This document shows positions 55,497-64,000 of a stretch of 64,000 nt of DNA, piece by piece. The notes beneath the pieces are model-generated. The model saw only the letters and a list, made by a program, of their open reading frames with translations. It searched no databases and was not told the origin of the DNA. Every line of letters starts with the position of its first letter. Within the stretch, counting starts at the first letter, position 1. The stretch lies in NCBI RefSeq assembly GCF_009663145.1, contig NZ_VKHR01000010.1, positions 3-64,002 on the forward strand, in the 5' to 3' direction. Made by a program: the position numbers and the translations under genes. The DNA comes from Shewanella sp. TC10. GTDB taxonomy: Bacteria > Pseudomonadota > Gammaproteobacteria > Enterobacterales > Shewanellaceae.

Positions 55497-56401
55497 TAAC
55501 CAATCCCTTTAGTTTTGGTGCTACTTGGCTTCGCATTTTTTTCAATAAACTGAATAATCTTTTCAGCAACATCAATACCGGTAGATTGCTCAATGCCTTC
55601 CAGACCCGGTGATGAATTCACTTCCATCACTAATGGACCATGTTTTGAGCGTAAAATATCAACACCGGCCACATTTAACCCCATTGTTTTAGCAGCTCGA
55701 ATGGCGGTTGAACGCTCCTCAGGGCTTAATTTAACCACTGTCGCTGTACCTCCACGGTGCAGATTTGAGCGAAACTCACCTTCGGCGCCTTGACGCTTCA
55801 TGGCTGCAATCACTTTGTCGCCAATAACAAAACAGCGAATATCCGCACCACCCGCTTCTTCGATGTATTCTTGAACCATGATATTGGCTTTAAGCCCCAT
55901 AAAAGCTTCAATAACACTTTCTGCCGCTTTGCGAGTTTCAGCAAGAACAACACCAATGCCCTGTGTTCCTTCAAGCAACTTAATCACACATGGTGCACCG
56001 CCAACCATGTCGAGTAAATCAGGCACATCAGCAGGTTTATTTGCAAACCCAGTAATAGGTAATCCTATACTTTTACGCGATAACAGCTGTAAAGAGCGTA
56101 ACTTATCACGCGAGCGAGAAATAGCTACAGACTCATTTAATGGATGTACGCCCATCATTTCAAATTGACGTAAAACCGCGGTGCCATAAAAAGTGACTGA
56201 CGCGCCAATACGTGGAACAACAGCATCAAATTTAGGCAATTCCTCACCACGCATATGAATGCTAGGCGCCATCATATTAATGTTCATATAACAGGCGAGT
56301 GGATCAACGATTTGTACTTCGTGACCACGAGCAATCGCCGCTTCTTTAATACGACGAGTTGAATATAAGTTCTCGTTGCGAGACATAATTGCAATGCGCA
56401 T
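55496..56401 (-). CDS. rimK: RimK, ATP-grasp alpha-L-glutamate ligase
   Basis: The 301-residue protein (E. coli RimK has 300) reads [18 protein letters not shown], then [17 protein letters not shown] [30 protein letters not shown] (ATP-grasp), [19 protein letters not shown] and [13 protein letters not shown]. It adds glutamate residues to the C-terminus of ribosomal protein S6. It lies 3 bp after the upstream protease gene and overlaps the AstE-like gene. Confidence 0.95.
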   Translation of the reverse strand: MRIAIMSRNENLYSTRRIKEAAIARGHEVQIVDPLACYMNINMMAPSIHMRGEELPKFDAVVPRIGASVTFYGTAVLRQFEMMGVHPLNESVAISRSRDKLRSLQLLSRKSIGLPITGFANKPADVPDLLDMVGGAPCVIKLLEGTQGIGVVLAETRKAAESVIEAFMGLKANIMVQEYIEEAGGADIRCFVIGDKVIAAMKRQGAEGEFRSNLHRGGTATVVKLSPEERSTAIRAAKTMGLNVAGVDILRSKHGPLVMEVNSSPGLEGIEQSTGIDVAEKIIQFIEKNAKPSSTKTKGIG

Positions 56402-56404
56402 GCG

Positions 56405-56836
56405 CTAAGCTCCAAGTAAGTAGGTTGCCGAAGAGTCAACTAAAAAGCGTCCAGCTAACGCTCTACGACCCAGAAGCATTCTAAATTGCATATTGTCACG
56501 TTGTGTTAACGTGAGTTCGATATCAAATTGTTGTTCACCAATAATGATCGGGGTTTTAACCACGTAACGATTGGTAATGTGTCCACCAGAGTCTTTCACA
56601 TGACGGCGATCAAATACCGCAAACTCATGTATCACTTCTCTATCCGACTCTTGCTCTGGGTGTATCCACACCTTGATCCAATCTTGCTCATTTTTAATAA
56701 ACGGTTTAATTCTAAAAGCATGCAAACATGACGTTTTGGCACCGGTATCAATCTTCATATTGACCCTTTCATTGCCTATTTCAGGAAACGTCGCCCATTC
56801 ACACCAGCCAAGAATTTCTAATGCTTTATTTGTCAT
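56405..56836 (-). CDS. retropepsin-like ATP-dependent zinc protease family protein (RimK-associated)
   Basis: The 143-residue protein carries KIDTGAKTSCLHA, the DTGA motif of retropepsin-like aspartic proteases, and MLLGRRALAGRFLVDSSATY. The family is often labelled putative ATP-dependent zinc protease and is regularly linked to rimK. I start at ATG 56836 (MTNKALEILG), backed by AAGGG upstream, rather than the ATG at 56866. It heads the rimK operon and could process or counteract glutamylation; that is inference. Confidence 0.85.
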   Translation of the reverse strand: MTNKALEILGWCEWATFPEIGNERVNMKIDTGAKTSCLHAFRIKPFIKNEQDWIKVWIHPEQESDREVIHEFAVFDRRHVKDSGGHITNRYVVKTPIIIGEQQFDIELTLTQRDNMQFRMLLGRRALAGRFLVDSSATYLLGA

Positions 56837-57391
56837 GTTTAACCCTTGCATAAAGAACGTAATCATTAATTTCTACAGTAAAAAACAACCAAAACCTTAA
56901 TCAAGTTAGGCCGTATATTCACTCAATACAATACCAAGCATTGTATAAACAATCACTTAACTCGATTTAACAGACCACATAAAATTGCTGTCAATCGGTT
57001 TGGAAGCGCATAATACTCCTAAAGTTAATAATTACTACAAAAATATTATTAATTTATAAAAAAAATCATACCTGACAGTCAATAAGGGAGATAAAGAATA
57101 TAACTGAAACAGCCAAAACCACTACAAAACTTAGCGTATTACTCTACTTTAAGCCAAGGTAACTGAAAATCGTTGTTTTAACACTCACTAACAAATTACA
57201 ACTTTGCACATAAAATGACCAGCGTGATTTGTCACTTTTATATTACGCACCTCAACACTTAGTTGCATCTCAACCAACAGCAAAAATTGCAACTATTATT
57301 CAGTATGGCACACTGACACCTCTGCCAATTCATTCAATAAATGACTGTATTAAGCGCAGTAAAACATATCAATTTACCGTGTGAGAGTATT
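56837..57391. other. 555-bp divergent intergenic region, nothing recognised
   Basis: AT-rich DNA between the rimK operon and the DUF2461 gene. It contains only a tiny inverted repeat (acaatacc / cattgt, near 56929). No ORF above background and no RNA gene is visible. Confidence 0.45.
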
Positions 57392-58063
57392 ATGTTTAAC
57401 AAAAGTGGCTTTGAGTTTTTAGAACAACTTGCAAACAACAATGACCGAGAATGGTTTAAAGCCAATCAGCAAGATTATGAAGATAAAGTCAGAACGCCGA
57501 CGTTAAGATTTATCGAGGCGATGCAAGGGCCAATACTGAGCATTTCACCAAGGCTAACTGCTGTCCCTAAAAAAGTCGGCGGCAGTATGATGCGACCACA
57601 ACGCGACAGTCGTTTTAGCAAAGATAAAAGTCCTTATAAGCTTAATGTCGGCATTCAGTTCAGGCATTTTCAAGGTAAAGATGTCCATGCACCGGGTTTA
57701 TACTTGCACTTAGCCAATGATGGTTGTTTTCTTGCTGCAGGGATTTGGCACCCTGAATCTAAAGCCTTAAATGCCATTCGTCATTGCATTGATGAAAACC
57801 CAAACGGCTACAAAAAAGCATTATTGGCGTTAGAGAAAGCGGGATTTGAATTATCAGGGGATAGTCTTATTAGACCTCCACGAGGCTTTGATAAAGCCCA
57901 CCCACTGATTGATGAGTTAAAGCGCAAAGACTTTATCGCCATAAAACCCATCACTATTGACCAAGTGTGCAGCAATGATTTTGTCGAGTTTTGTGCAACA
58001 GAGTTTAATCACGTCAGTTCATTGATGAACTACCTTTGCTTTGCGTTAGAGCTTGATTTTTAA
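57392..58063 (+). CDS. DUF2461 domain protein
   Basis: This 223-residue protein shows the family features FNKSGFEFLEQLANNNDREW, FKANQQDYEDKVRTP, MMRPQRDSRFSKDKSPYKLN and PGLYLHLANDGCFLAAGIW. Function is unknown. I start at ATG 57392 (MFNKSGF) because the family begins here and GAGAG lies upstream; the upstream ATG at 57341 gives an atypical extension. Confidence 0.88.
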   Translation: MFNKSGFEFLEQLANNNDREWFKANQQDYEDKVRTPTLRFIEAMQGPILSISPRLTAVPKKVGGSMMRPQRDSRFSKDKSPYKLNVGIQFRHFQGKDVHAPGLYLHLANDGCFLAAGIWHPESKALNAIRHCIDENPNGYKKALLALEKAGFELSGDSLIRPPRGFDKAHPLIDELKRKDFIAIKPITIDQVCSNDFVEFCATEFNHVSSLMNYLCFALELDF

Positions 58064-58374
58064 AGTAGCGTTTTGAATCAGTGCAAGCCTATATGAAGTA
58101 CCGAATCATTTCGCTCTAATGGACTTAAGCTTAAATATACTTCAGTTTTAATAAACTTTAGCTTTAATAAACAGCATTCATTCCACCTACAGTTCAAACA
58201 TCGTCACACTGTACTTCTATGTGGCGATAATTGATTTCTAAACTGTATCTTTCCTATATAACAACCTATATTATTCAATACAATAGAAACAAAAATTCAA
58301 CATAACAATTTCCTTTGAACTCTCCCCTTTGAACTCGATAGCTTGCATGTTCGAAGTAATGACAGGGCTAGTAG
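58064..58374. other. 311-bp intergenic region
   Basis: AT-rich, with imperfect copies of tttaataaac near 58145-58180. No RNA gene or clear promoter is seen. Confidence 0.4.
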
Positions 58375-59733
58375 ATGATGAAACAAGACTTCAGTACTAC
58401 CAAAGCAATGACGATTCAACCGTTCATCTTTTTCATCAGCCTTATAGCCTTGACACTGTTACTGTCCATACCTTCTGCCATGGCGGCATCTGCAAACGTG
58501 AAATCAGCAGTTAATCGCGCCGAAACAAAGAATACTGGGGTTGAGAAGTTGATCCTTCCCTATGTGTTTAGCACTGACTCTATGGGGTTAAATGTGGGTG
58601 TTGGTGCCATGGTCAGTGGTTATCATCAAGAACAAATGACCATTGGCGGTACCGTTTATGGCGGCGATGTCAGTTATGGTGCTGGTGCGGGAGTTTGGAA
58701 CTATCGTTTACCTAAAACAGACCGATTCTTTATGAGCTTGGTCGGCTTTATGGGTTATTACCCGCAACAAAAAGCCTATGCTGGCGGAGCCGGTGAATAC
58801 ATCCCAGCGGGAACACCATTGCCAGGTAGCAATGACTCATCAAATGAGCAATTTCTGCAAGCTGATGGCGCATCAAATTGGTGGGATATAAAAATTGAAT
58901 ACACACTTCCTATCGGCGCAACGCGTGATAAAAGCACAGTGACCTATGACTTAACTAGAGGACTGCTCACCTCTGAGCCCACTGGAGGCAGCGTTTGGAA
59001 CCCAATGGAATCAGGCGCCACTGTTGCCGTGCTAAGGCAATTTAACCGCTATGAAAGTTTTGAGCTTGATGATGGTGAACTTGATGGGGCAATTCACGCT
59101 ATTGAGCTAGGGCTTTTATACGACAATACGGATTTTTCAATCAACCCCAGTTACGGTAGTAAACAGTATGTCGCTATTTCACATGATGCAGGTTGGTTCG
59201 AATCAGAAAAACAATGGACTTTTATTGAGTTTGAAGCCAGCAAATACTTCTCATTTGGTGAGTCTGAATATGCCTCGCAACGTATTCTTGCAATGAATTT
59301 TTGGACAGGTTATTCACCCACTTGGGAGCTTGAATACAACGAGGAAGGTGGAAGAATAGTCACCAACAATGCCCCGTACAGTGAAGGCGCAACCTTAGGC
59401 GGTTTCTATCGTATGCGAGGTTTTGATAATAAGCGATTTCACGATAAAGCCTCTATTTATGCTACAGCAGAGTATCGTTACACCTTGAAATACAACCCCA
59501 TTGAGGACGTTAACTGGCTTAAGTTTCTTCGTTTAGATTGGTTTCAATTGGTCGGCTTTGTGGAAGCAGGTAGAGTTGGTGAGTCATATACAGCCGATGA
59601 ATTACTTACTGATATGAAGTACGATTACGGGGTATCACTAAGAGCACTAACCGCAGGGATAGTTGTAAGACTTGATGTAGCGCAATCAGATGAAAGCACC
59701 AATGCTTGGGTCATGGTAGATCATCCTTTTTAA
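58375..59733 (+). CDS. Omp85/BamA-TamA superfamily outer-membrane barrel protein, short form
   Basis: This protein of up to 452 residues has a signal peptide (hydrophobic LIALTLLLSIPSAMA) and a beta-barrel body. The C-terminal half carries the Omp85 signature (GGFYRMRGFDNKRFHDKASI, then YATAEYRY). There is room for few or no POTRA domains before the barrel, unlike BamA or TamA. Such short members are annotated as surface antigen (D15) or BamA/TamA family proteins; function is unknown. Three in-frame ATGs (58375, 58378, 58411) leave the start uncertain. Confidence 0.75.
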   Translation: MMKQDFSTTKAMTIQPFIFFISLIALTLLLSIPSAMAASANVKSAVNRAETKNTGVEKLILPYVFSTDSMGLNVGVGAMVSGYHQEQMTIGGTVYGGDVSYGAGAGVWNYRLPKTDRFFMSLVGFMGYYPQQKAYAGGAGEYIPAGTPLPGSNDSSNEQFLQADGASNWWDIKIEYTLPIGATRDKSTVTYDLTRGLLTSEPTGGSVWNPMESGATVAVLRQFNRYESFELDDGELDGAIHAIELGLLYDNTDFSINPSYGSKQYVAISHDAGWFESEKQWTFIEFEASKYFSFGESEYASQRILAMNFWTGYSPTWELEYNEEGGRIVTNNAPYSEGATLGGFYRMRGFDNKRFHDKASIYATAEYRYTLKYNPIEDVNWLKFLRLDWFQLVGFVEAGRVGESYTADELLTDMKYDYGVSLRALTAGIVVRLDVAQSDESTNAWVMVDHPF

Positions 59734-59910
59734 TCAAACTTTAAATAGCCACTTTCGATAGAACTATTGCCCATCATGTTTACTAACAGGTTTTATCTGA
59801 GTGGTGATACGTATTCAACCCCATTTAAAGACATGGTAAACTGCAGCTCAATTAATTTCGTGTTACCAACAGCTTTCAAAACCTTTTGGTAACCACTGTT
59901 TGAGTCAATA

Positions 59911-61290
59911 ATGCAGCCAGCTAATCATTCCCAAATACAAGCCACAACACCCGCAGAAAAAAGAGCTCTGAGCTATTCGAGCACCATTAAAAAACTCTTT
60001 GATGAAGTGTTAGACACTAAAATGCCTGCGGATAGAATTGTTGCTAACTACTTTAGGGAACATAAAAAGCATGGTTCGAAAGATCGTCGAGTGATCCGCG
60101 AAACCTTATTTGGATTATTTCGTTGGTGGGGATGGCTTAAACAGTTAGGTTCGCAACATGACGAACAAACCTGGTTTAAGATGCTGAGTTGTTGCGCCCT
60201 ATTAGAGCAACATAACTGGCAGCAATTTGCTGACGCTTGGCAAAGTTTTTCAGGTTTTAGCACTGAGCAACATCAAATCATTACAGATTTCATGACTCGG
60301 GCTGATCTTACAATACAAGAAGCCAATGCCTTATCTGTTAGCGATAGAAACCAGCTAATGAATCAACTATTTGCTGCTATTGAATTTAAAGAGCAGCAGT
60401 TAGTACCAGCTTGGTTCTGGGATGTTTGCCCAATTGAAAATGAAGTTCAACAAATTAAATTGATCGAAGCGATGAGCTCACGTCCACCGATTTGGGCGCG
60501 AGTGCAAAAGTACGATACTCACAAAGCGATTAAAGAGTTACAACAAGCCCAGATTGACGCAAATGTAAGTGGTTACTTCGATGATGCTATAAGCCTTGGC
60601 AGTAAAAGCATTAATTTAAATGAAGTAAAACTTTATAAGAACGGACAACTTGAAATTCAAGATTTAGCTTCACAAGTGATCGGTAATGTCTGTCAGCCCA
60701 AAGCAGAAGAAAATTGGTGGGATACGTGTAGTGGTGCAGGCGGTAAAACCTTACAGCTTCGCTCAAAACAATTACAAGACGCTAAAGGCTCAAAGTCAGC
60801 TGGTAGCATCATCTCATCAGATATTCGCTCAAAAGCCCTTGAAGAGTTAAATAAGCGTGCTAGAAGAGCTGGATTTGACAATATATCGATCGCCCGCTGG
60901 AAAAGTGATGAACTGCCAGTGGATAAAAATAGCTTTGATGGTGTATTAGTCGATGCGCCTTGCAGCTGCACCGGGACATGGCGCAGAAACCCTGATATGC
61001 GCTGGATTGATGACAGAAGTTGTGTCGATGATAGACCTGAGCTTCAGTTAGATATTCTCACCCGTAGCGCCAAAGCAGTTAAATCTGGTGCAACTCTGGT
61101 TTATGCCACCTGCTCATTATCACCTCTTGAAAATGAGGACGTCGTTAAACAATTTTTAGCAACTAATAATGACTTTGAACTTGTAGTGAGCACTCACCCT
61201 TTTACTGAGCAGCAAAGCGAGCACATCACAGTTTGGCCTTATGAGGCCAATAGCGATGGAATGTATGTAGCGAGAATGGTGAAAGCTTAA
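59911..61290 (+). CDS. RsmB/NOP-family RNA (cytosine-5) methyltransferase
   Basis: The 459-residue protein has an N-terminal helical region (about 1-170) and a Rossmann methyltransferase core. Visible motifs: I DTCSGAGGKTLQLRS, IV VDAPCSCTGTWRRNPD with the assisting Cys, and VI VYATCSLSPLENEDVV with the catalytic Cys. The family makes m5C in 16S rRNA. Domain order resembles RsmB, but it is not clearly the RsmB orthologue. It ends before a bidirectional terminator shared with glmM. Confidence 0.88.
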   Translation: MQPANHSQIQATTPAEKRALSYSSTIKKLFDEVLDTKMPADRIVANYFREHKKHGSKDRRVIRETLFGLFRWWGWLKQLGSQHDEQTWFKMLSCCALLEQHNWQQFADAWQSFSGFSTEQHQIITDFMTRADLTIQEANALSVSDRNQLMNQLFAAIEFKEQQLVPAWFWDVCPIENEVQQIKLIEAMSSRPPIWARVQKYDTHKAIKELQQAQIDANVSGYFDDAISLGSKSINLNEVKLYKNGQLEIQDLASQVIGNVCQPKAEENWWDTCSGAGGKTLQLRSKQLQDAKGSKSAGSIISSDIRSKALEELNKRARRAGFDNISIARWKSDELPVDKNSFDGVLVDAPCSCTGTWRRNPDMRWIDDRSCVDDRPELQLDILTRSAKAVKSGATLVYATCSLSPLENEDVVKQFLATNNDFELVVSTHPFTEQQSEHITVWPYEANSDGMYVARMVKA

Positions 61291-61330
61291 AATCACTTAC
61301 TGAGCTAAAACGCCTAACTACTAATCATAA

Positions 61331-61360
61331 AAAAACCTAGCAATAAGATGCTAGGTTTTT
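61331..61360. terminator. bidirectional terminator between the methyltransferase gene and glmM
   Basis: Perfect 10-bp stem aaaaacctag / ctaggttttt (plus a c-g pair), loop of about 8 nt, A and T tracts on both sides. Confidence 0.85.
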
Positions 61361-61384
61361 ATTTTCGGTTTTAACATCACACAA

Positions 61385-62740
61385 TTAACTTGATGCTTTA
61401 ACAGCCTCGGCAATTGACTCTGCCTGTGACTGAGTCATATCGGCATCTGTCGACTCTACCATCACTCGAATTAACGGTTCTGTACCTGACTTACGCAGTA
61501 ATACTCGACCTCTTTCACCCATAAACTTTTCAGCAGCCACAACCGACTCCTGAACCGAATCAGAAGCGATTATTGCATCTGCATTATCAGCATTTAAGCG
61601 AACGTTGATCAGTACTTGAGGAAGTTTAGTCATGCCAGATTTAACATCTGCTAAGCTTTTACCTGACTCAATCACCGCATCAAGTACTTGAAGCGATGCA
61701 ACCACACCATCGCCTGTCGTAGTGTGTTTCAAGCTTAAGATATGGCCTGAGCCTTCACCGCCCAATTGCCAGCCTGTCTCTTTTAATTGCTCGACAACAT
61801 AGCGATCGCCAACTTTAGCGCGGACAAAAGGTATGTCCATTTCTTTAAGAGATAATTCAAGGCCTAAATTAGACATCAGCGTGCCTACTACACCACCTTG
61901 TAATTCACCTTTAGCTTGCGCTGCTTGAGCCAAAATAAATAGAATTTCATCGCCATCAACTGCATGACCATTATGATCAACAAACAAGACTCTATCGGCA
62001 TCACCATCTAACGCAATACCGAGGTCAGCTTCATGAACCATCACAGCGGTTTGCAGACTATCTAAGTGGGTTGCACCACAACGTTCGTTGATATTAAGCC
62101 CATCTGGTTTGTCATTAATGCTAATAACTTCAGCACCAAGTTCAGCATACACTTCCTTAGCAATGTGATAAGCCGCGCCATTGGCAGAATCGACCACAAT
62201 TTTAAGGCCAGTCAATGATTTATCTTTATCAAATGTGCCTTTACAAAACTCAATGTAGCGACCTGCTGCATCTGATATACGACGTACCTTGCCCAATTTA
62301 TCTGAATCAACACACGTCATCGCACCATGATTAATCGCTTGATCAAGTAAATGCTCGATTTCTAACTCTTGAGCATCATTTAATTTGGTACCTGAGTTTG
62401 AAAACAACTTGATACCATTGTCATAATAAGGGTTGTGGGATGCACTAATAACCACACCTGCATCAGCTCTAAAAGTCGATGTTAAATAAGCAATCGCTGG
62501 CGTTGGCATTGGCCCAACGAGCGCACAGTTGATGCCTGCCGCAGAAAAGCCTGCTTGCATCGCCGTTTCAAGCATATAACCACTAATGCGAGTATCTTTA
62601 CCGATAATCACTTCTTTGGTGCCTGCTGACGCTAAAACCGTCCCTGCAGCCCAACCTAACTTCATCGCAAAATCAGGCGTTACCGGAAACTTTCCAACTA
62701 AGCCTCTTACGCCATCAGTTCCAAAATACTGTCGAGACAT
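61385..62740 (-). CDS. glmM: phosphoglucosamine mutase GlmM
   Basis: The 451-residue protein aligns end to end with E. coli GlmM (445): [13 protein letters not shown], active-site Ser101 in [15 protein letters not shown], the metal loop [11 protein letters not shown], and [14 protein letters not shown]. It converts glucosamine-6-P to glucosamine-1-P for UDP-GlcNAc. I start at ATG 62740, not 62764, from the family N-terminus. It lies downstream of galU rather than beside folP/ftsH, so it might be a second copy in the genome. A galU terminator separates the two. Confidence 0.92.
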   Translation of the reverse strand: MSRQYFGTDGVRGLVGKFPVTPDFAMKLGWAAGTVLASAGTKEVIIGKDTRISGYMLETAMQAGFSAAGINCALVGPMPTPAIAYLTSTFRADAGVVISASHNPYYDNGIKLFSNSGTKLNDAQELEIEHLLDQAINHGAMTCVDSDKLGKVRRISDAAGRYIEFCKGTFDKDKSLTGLKIVVDSANGAAYHIAKEVYAELGAEVISINDKPDGLNINERCGATHLDSLQTAVMVHEADLGIALDGDADRVLFVDHNGHAVDGDEILFILAQAAQAKGELQGGVVGTLMSNLGLELSLKEMDIPFVRAKVGDRYVVEQLKETGWQLGGEGSGHILSLKHTTTGDGVVASLQVLDAVIESGKSLADVKSGMTKLPQVLINVRLNADNADAIIASDSVQESVVAAEKFMGERGRVLLRKSGTEPLIRVMVESTDADMTQSQAESIAEAVKASS

Positions 62741-62753
62741 AACTACTCCAACT

Positions 62754-62783
62754 AAAAAAGCCAACTAATTAAAGTTGGCTTTA
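62754..62783 (-). terminator. terminator between galU and glmM
   Basis: On the minus strand aaagccaac / gttggcttt with an 8-nt loop is followed by a run of T. It lies only about 20 bp after galU and directly before the glmM start, so glmM may depend on read-through or its own promoter. Confidence 0.8.
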
Positions 62784-62801
62784 ATAAATAAACGCTAAAA
62801 A

Positions 62802-63683
62802 CTATTTAATAAGTTTAGCAATTTCTTGGGTAAATTCAGAGCCTAATTTAGGGTCGCGCAAACCATATTCAACAAATGCTTTCATATAGCCTAATTTGTC
62901 ACCACAATCATGTGATTTACCAGTCATATTAAATGCTTCAACTCTATCTTGTTCAATTAGCATATCAATAGCATCGGTCAGCTGTATTTCGTCGCCAGCA
63001 CCTGCTGGAGTTTTTGCAAGTAAACCCCAGATCTTTTCTGATAAAACATAACGACCAACAACTGCAAGGTTTGAAGGGGCACTTCCAATCGCAGGTTTTT
63101 CAACCATGGCGACAATCTTTGCAGACTCACCAGAAGCGATTGTTTCACCACTACAGTCAGCAATACCATATTTATTTACCTCAGAATCAGGAACTGGAGC
63201 CACCATAATCTGACTTGCAAAACTGGTTTGATAACGCGCAATCATGGCTGCTAAGTTATCTGTTTTTTGATTTGCAGTATATTCATCTAAAATAACATCA
63301 GGCAGAACAACCGCAAAAGGCTCATTACCAATACATGGTTTTGCGCATAACACAGCATGACCAAGGCCTTTAGCTTCACCTTGGCGCACATGCATAATAG
63401 TAACATCTGCAGGGCAAATAGACTGAACTTCTTCTAGCAGTTGCCTTTTAACACGTTTCTCTAAGGTTGACTCTAACTCATATGAAGTATCGAAATGGTT
63501 TTCAATGGCATTTTTACTAGCATGAGTAACTAAAACAATTTCTTTAACTCCTGCTGCAACACATTCATTAACGATATATTGAATAAGCGGCTTATCAACA
63601 ATTGGAAGCATTTCTTTTGGAATTGCCTTGGTTGCAGGCAACATCCTAGTTCCTAATCCTGCAACTGGAATAACGACTTTCAT
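62802..63683 (-). CDS. galU: UTP-glucose-1-phosphate uridylyltransferase GalU
   Basis: The 293-residue protein carries the nucleotidyltransferase signature [25 protein letters not shown] motif ([18 protein letters not shown]), [11 protein letters not shown], the [14 protein letters not shown] block and [12 protein letters not shown]. It makes UDP-glucose for LPS and polysaccharides. ATG 63683 is 20 bp after the stop of an upstream partial gene, probably the same operon. Confidence 0.95.
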   Translation of the reverse strand: MKVVIPVAGLGTRMLPATKAIPKEMLPIVDKPLIQYIVNECVAAGVKEIVLVTHASKNAIENHFDTSYELESTLEKRVKRQLLEEVQSICPADVTIMHVRQGEAKGLGHAVLCAKPCIGNEPFAVVLPDVILDEYTANQKTDNLAAMIARYQTSFASQIMVAPVPDSEVNKYGIADCSGETIASGESAKIVAMVEKPAIGSAPSNLAVVGRYVLSEKIWGLLAKTPAGAGDEIQLTDAIDMLIEQDRVEAFNMTGKSHDCGDKLGYMKAFVEYGLRDPKLGSEFTQEIAKLIK

Positions 63684-63702
63684 ATTTCATCCTTAATGTA
63701 AA

Positions 63703-64000
63703 TTATATTTTTATAAAATTCTTATAAGCTGCTATTTTACATGAATTATTAACGTACAACTCTACTCCACAGCGATAATTTTTTTGACTACCATCACAAA
63801 TAAAAGGGGTGACTATGTGCCAAAAAACTCCCGTGCTTCGAGGTATATTAACTGAAGGTTCATTTGCAAATATTGGATAATCATATCCAGTTATTTCAAG
63901 TTCAAGTACTAATGCATCAAAGAATATTTGAGCAATTAGCTCAATCGATGCACCTTCAGGTGTACGTAACTGAACACAACTAATGCAGTGTTCAACAGCC
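63703..64000 (-). CDS. C-terminal part of an unidentified protein (window edge)
   Basis: The minus-strand frame is open from the window edge to TAA at 63703-63705, giving 98 residues without a start in view. Segments include CVQLRTPEGASIELIAQIFF and STGVFWHIVTPFICDG, ending AAYKNFIKI, a normal soluble-protein composition. Its stop lies 20 bp before the galU ATG, which argues for a co-transcribed gene. I do not recognise the family; position next to galU would fit a polysaccharide-related role, but that is a guess. Confidence 0.55.
   Translation of the reverse strand, partial: AVEHCISCVQLRTPEGASIELIAQIFFDALVLELEITGYDYPIFANEPSVNIPRSTGVFWHIVTPFICDGSQKNYRCGVELYVNNSCKIAAYKNFIKI

Noticed and set aside
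1..64000. tRNA, rRNA or CRISPR loci
   Set aside because: I looked for cloverleaf-like CCA ends, rRNA cores and short regular repeats with unique spacers and saw none; a covariance search (tRNAscan, Rfam) would settle this.

Overview
The window looks like a chromosomal segment of a marine, EPA-producing gammaproteobacterium, most probably Shewanella. The evidence is AT-rich DNA, a complete polyunsaturated fatty acid (pfa) synthase cluster in Shewanella-type order, and a flanking gene set (syd, queF, DUF3192, DUF2789, DUF2310, rimK, yghU, galU/glmM) typical of that genus. Species cannot be named from sequence alone.

Layout. 1-5480: a gamma-glutamyltransferase remnant at the left edge, then small housekeeping or unknown genes, syd and queF. 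5482-8593: a LysR regulator divergent from a secreted alkyl sulfatase. 8699-31990: the EPA region. On the minus strand are the phosphopantetheinyl transferase pfaE and an EF-G-like GTPase. After a 633-bp divergent region come pfaR-pfaA-pfaB-pfaC-pfaD on the plus strand. Four of these five genes overlap by ATGA, GTGA or TTGA. PfaA carries seven tandem acyl carrier domains, which PfaE would charge; PfaA/B/C perform condensation, ketoreduction and dehydration, and PfaD enoyl reduction.

32171-34922: small unknown genes, a PspB-like membrane protein, an NTF2-fold protein and a DUF1254 periplasmic protein. 35321-41904: a seven-gene moxR/bat operon (AAA+ ATPase, DUF58, DUF4381, two von Willebrand A proteins, a TPR-like protein, a BatD-like protein) followed by a convergent LysR gene. 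43514-54373: two chemoreceptors, a 2OG-Fe(II) oxygenase, YghU, a PilZ / CBS / GGDEF neighbourhood and an FAH-family enzyme. 54486-56836: a compact operon of an AstE-like peptidase, RimK and a retropepsin-like protease. 57392-64000: a DUF2461 protein, a short Omp85-type barrel, an RsmB/NOP rRNA methyltransferase, glmM, galU and the C-terminal end of one more gene.

The most unusual signal is a pair of non-coding elements of about 265 bp (11921-12183 and 51877-52145). They share one architecture: terminal inverted repeats, then two internal inverted-repeat stems, the second closing on the conserved core TATGTAGAATAACTA. Their stem sequences differ completely. One lies in the divergent control region of the EPA operon, the other between an FAH gene and a chemoreceptor gene. 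Also notable are the mosaic history of the seven ACP repeats, a five-codon leader ORF overlapping the pfaR start, and PfaR as an apparently domesticated transposase.
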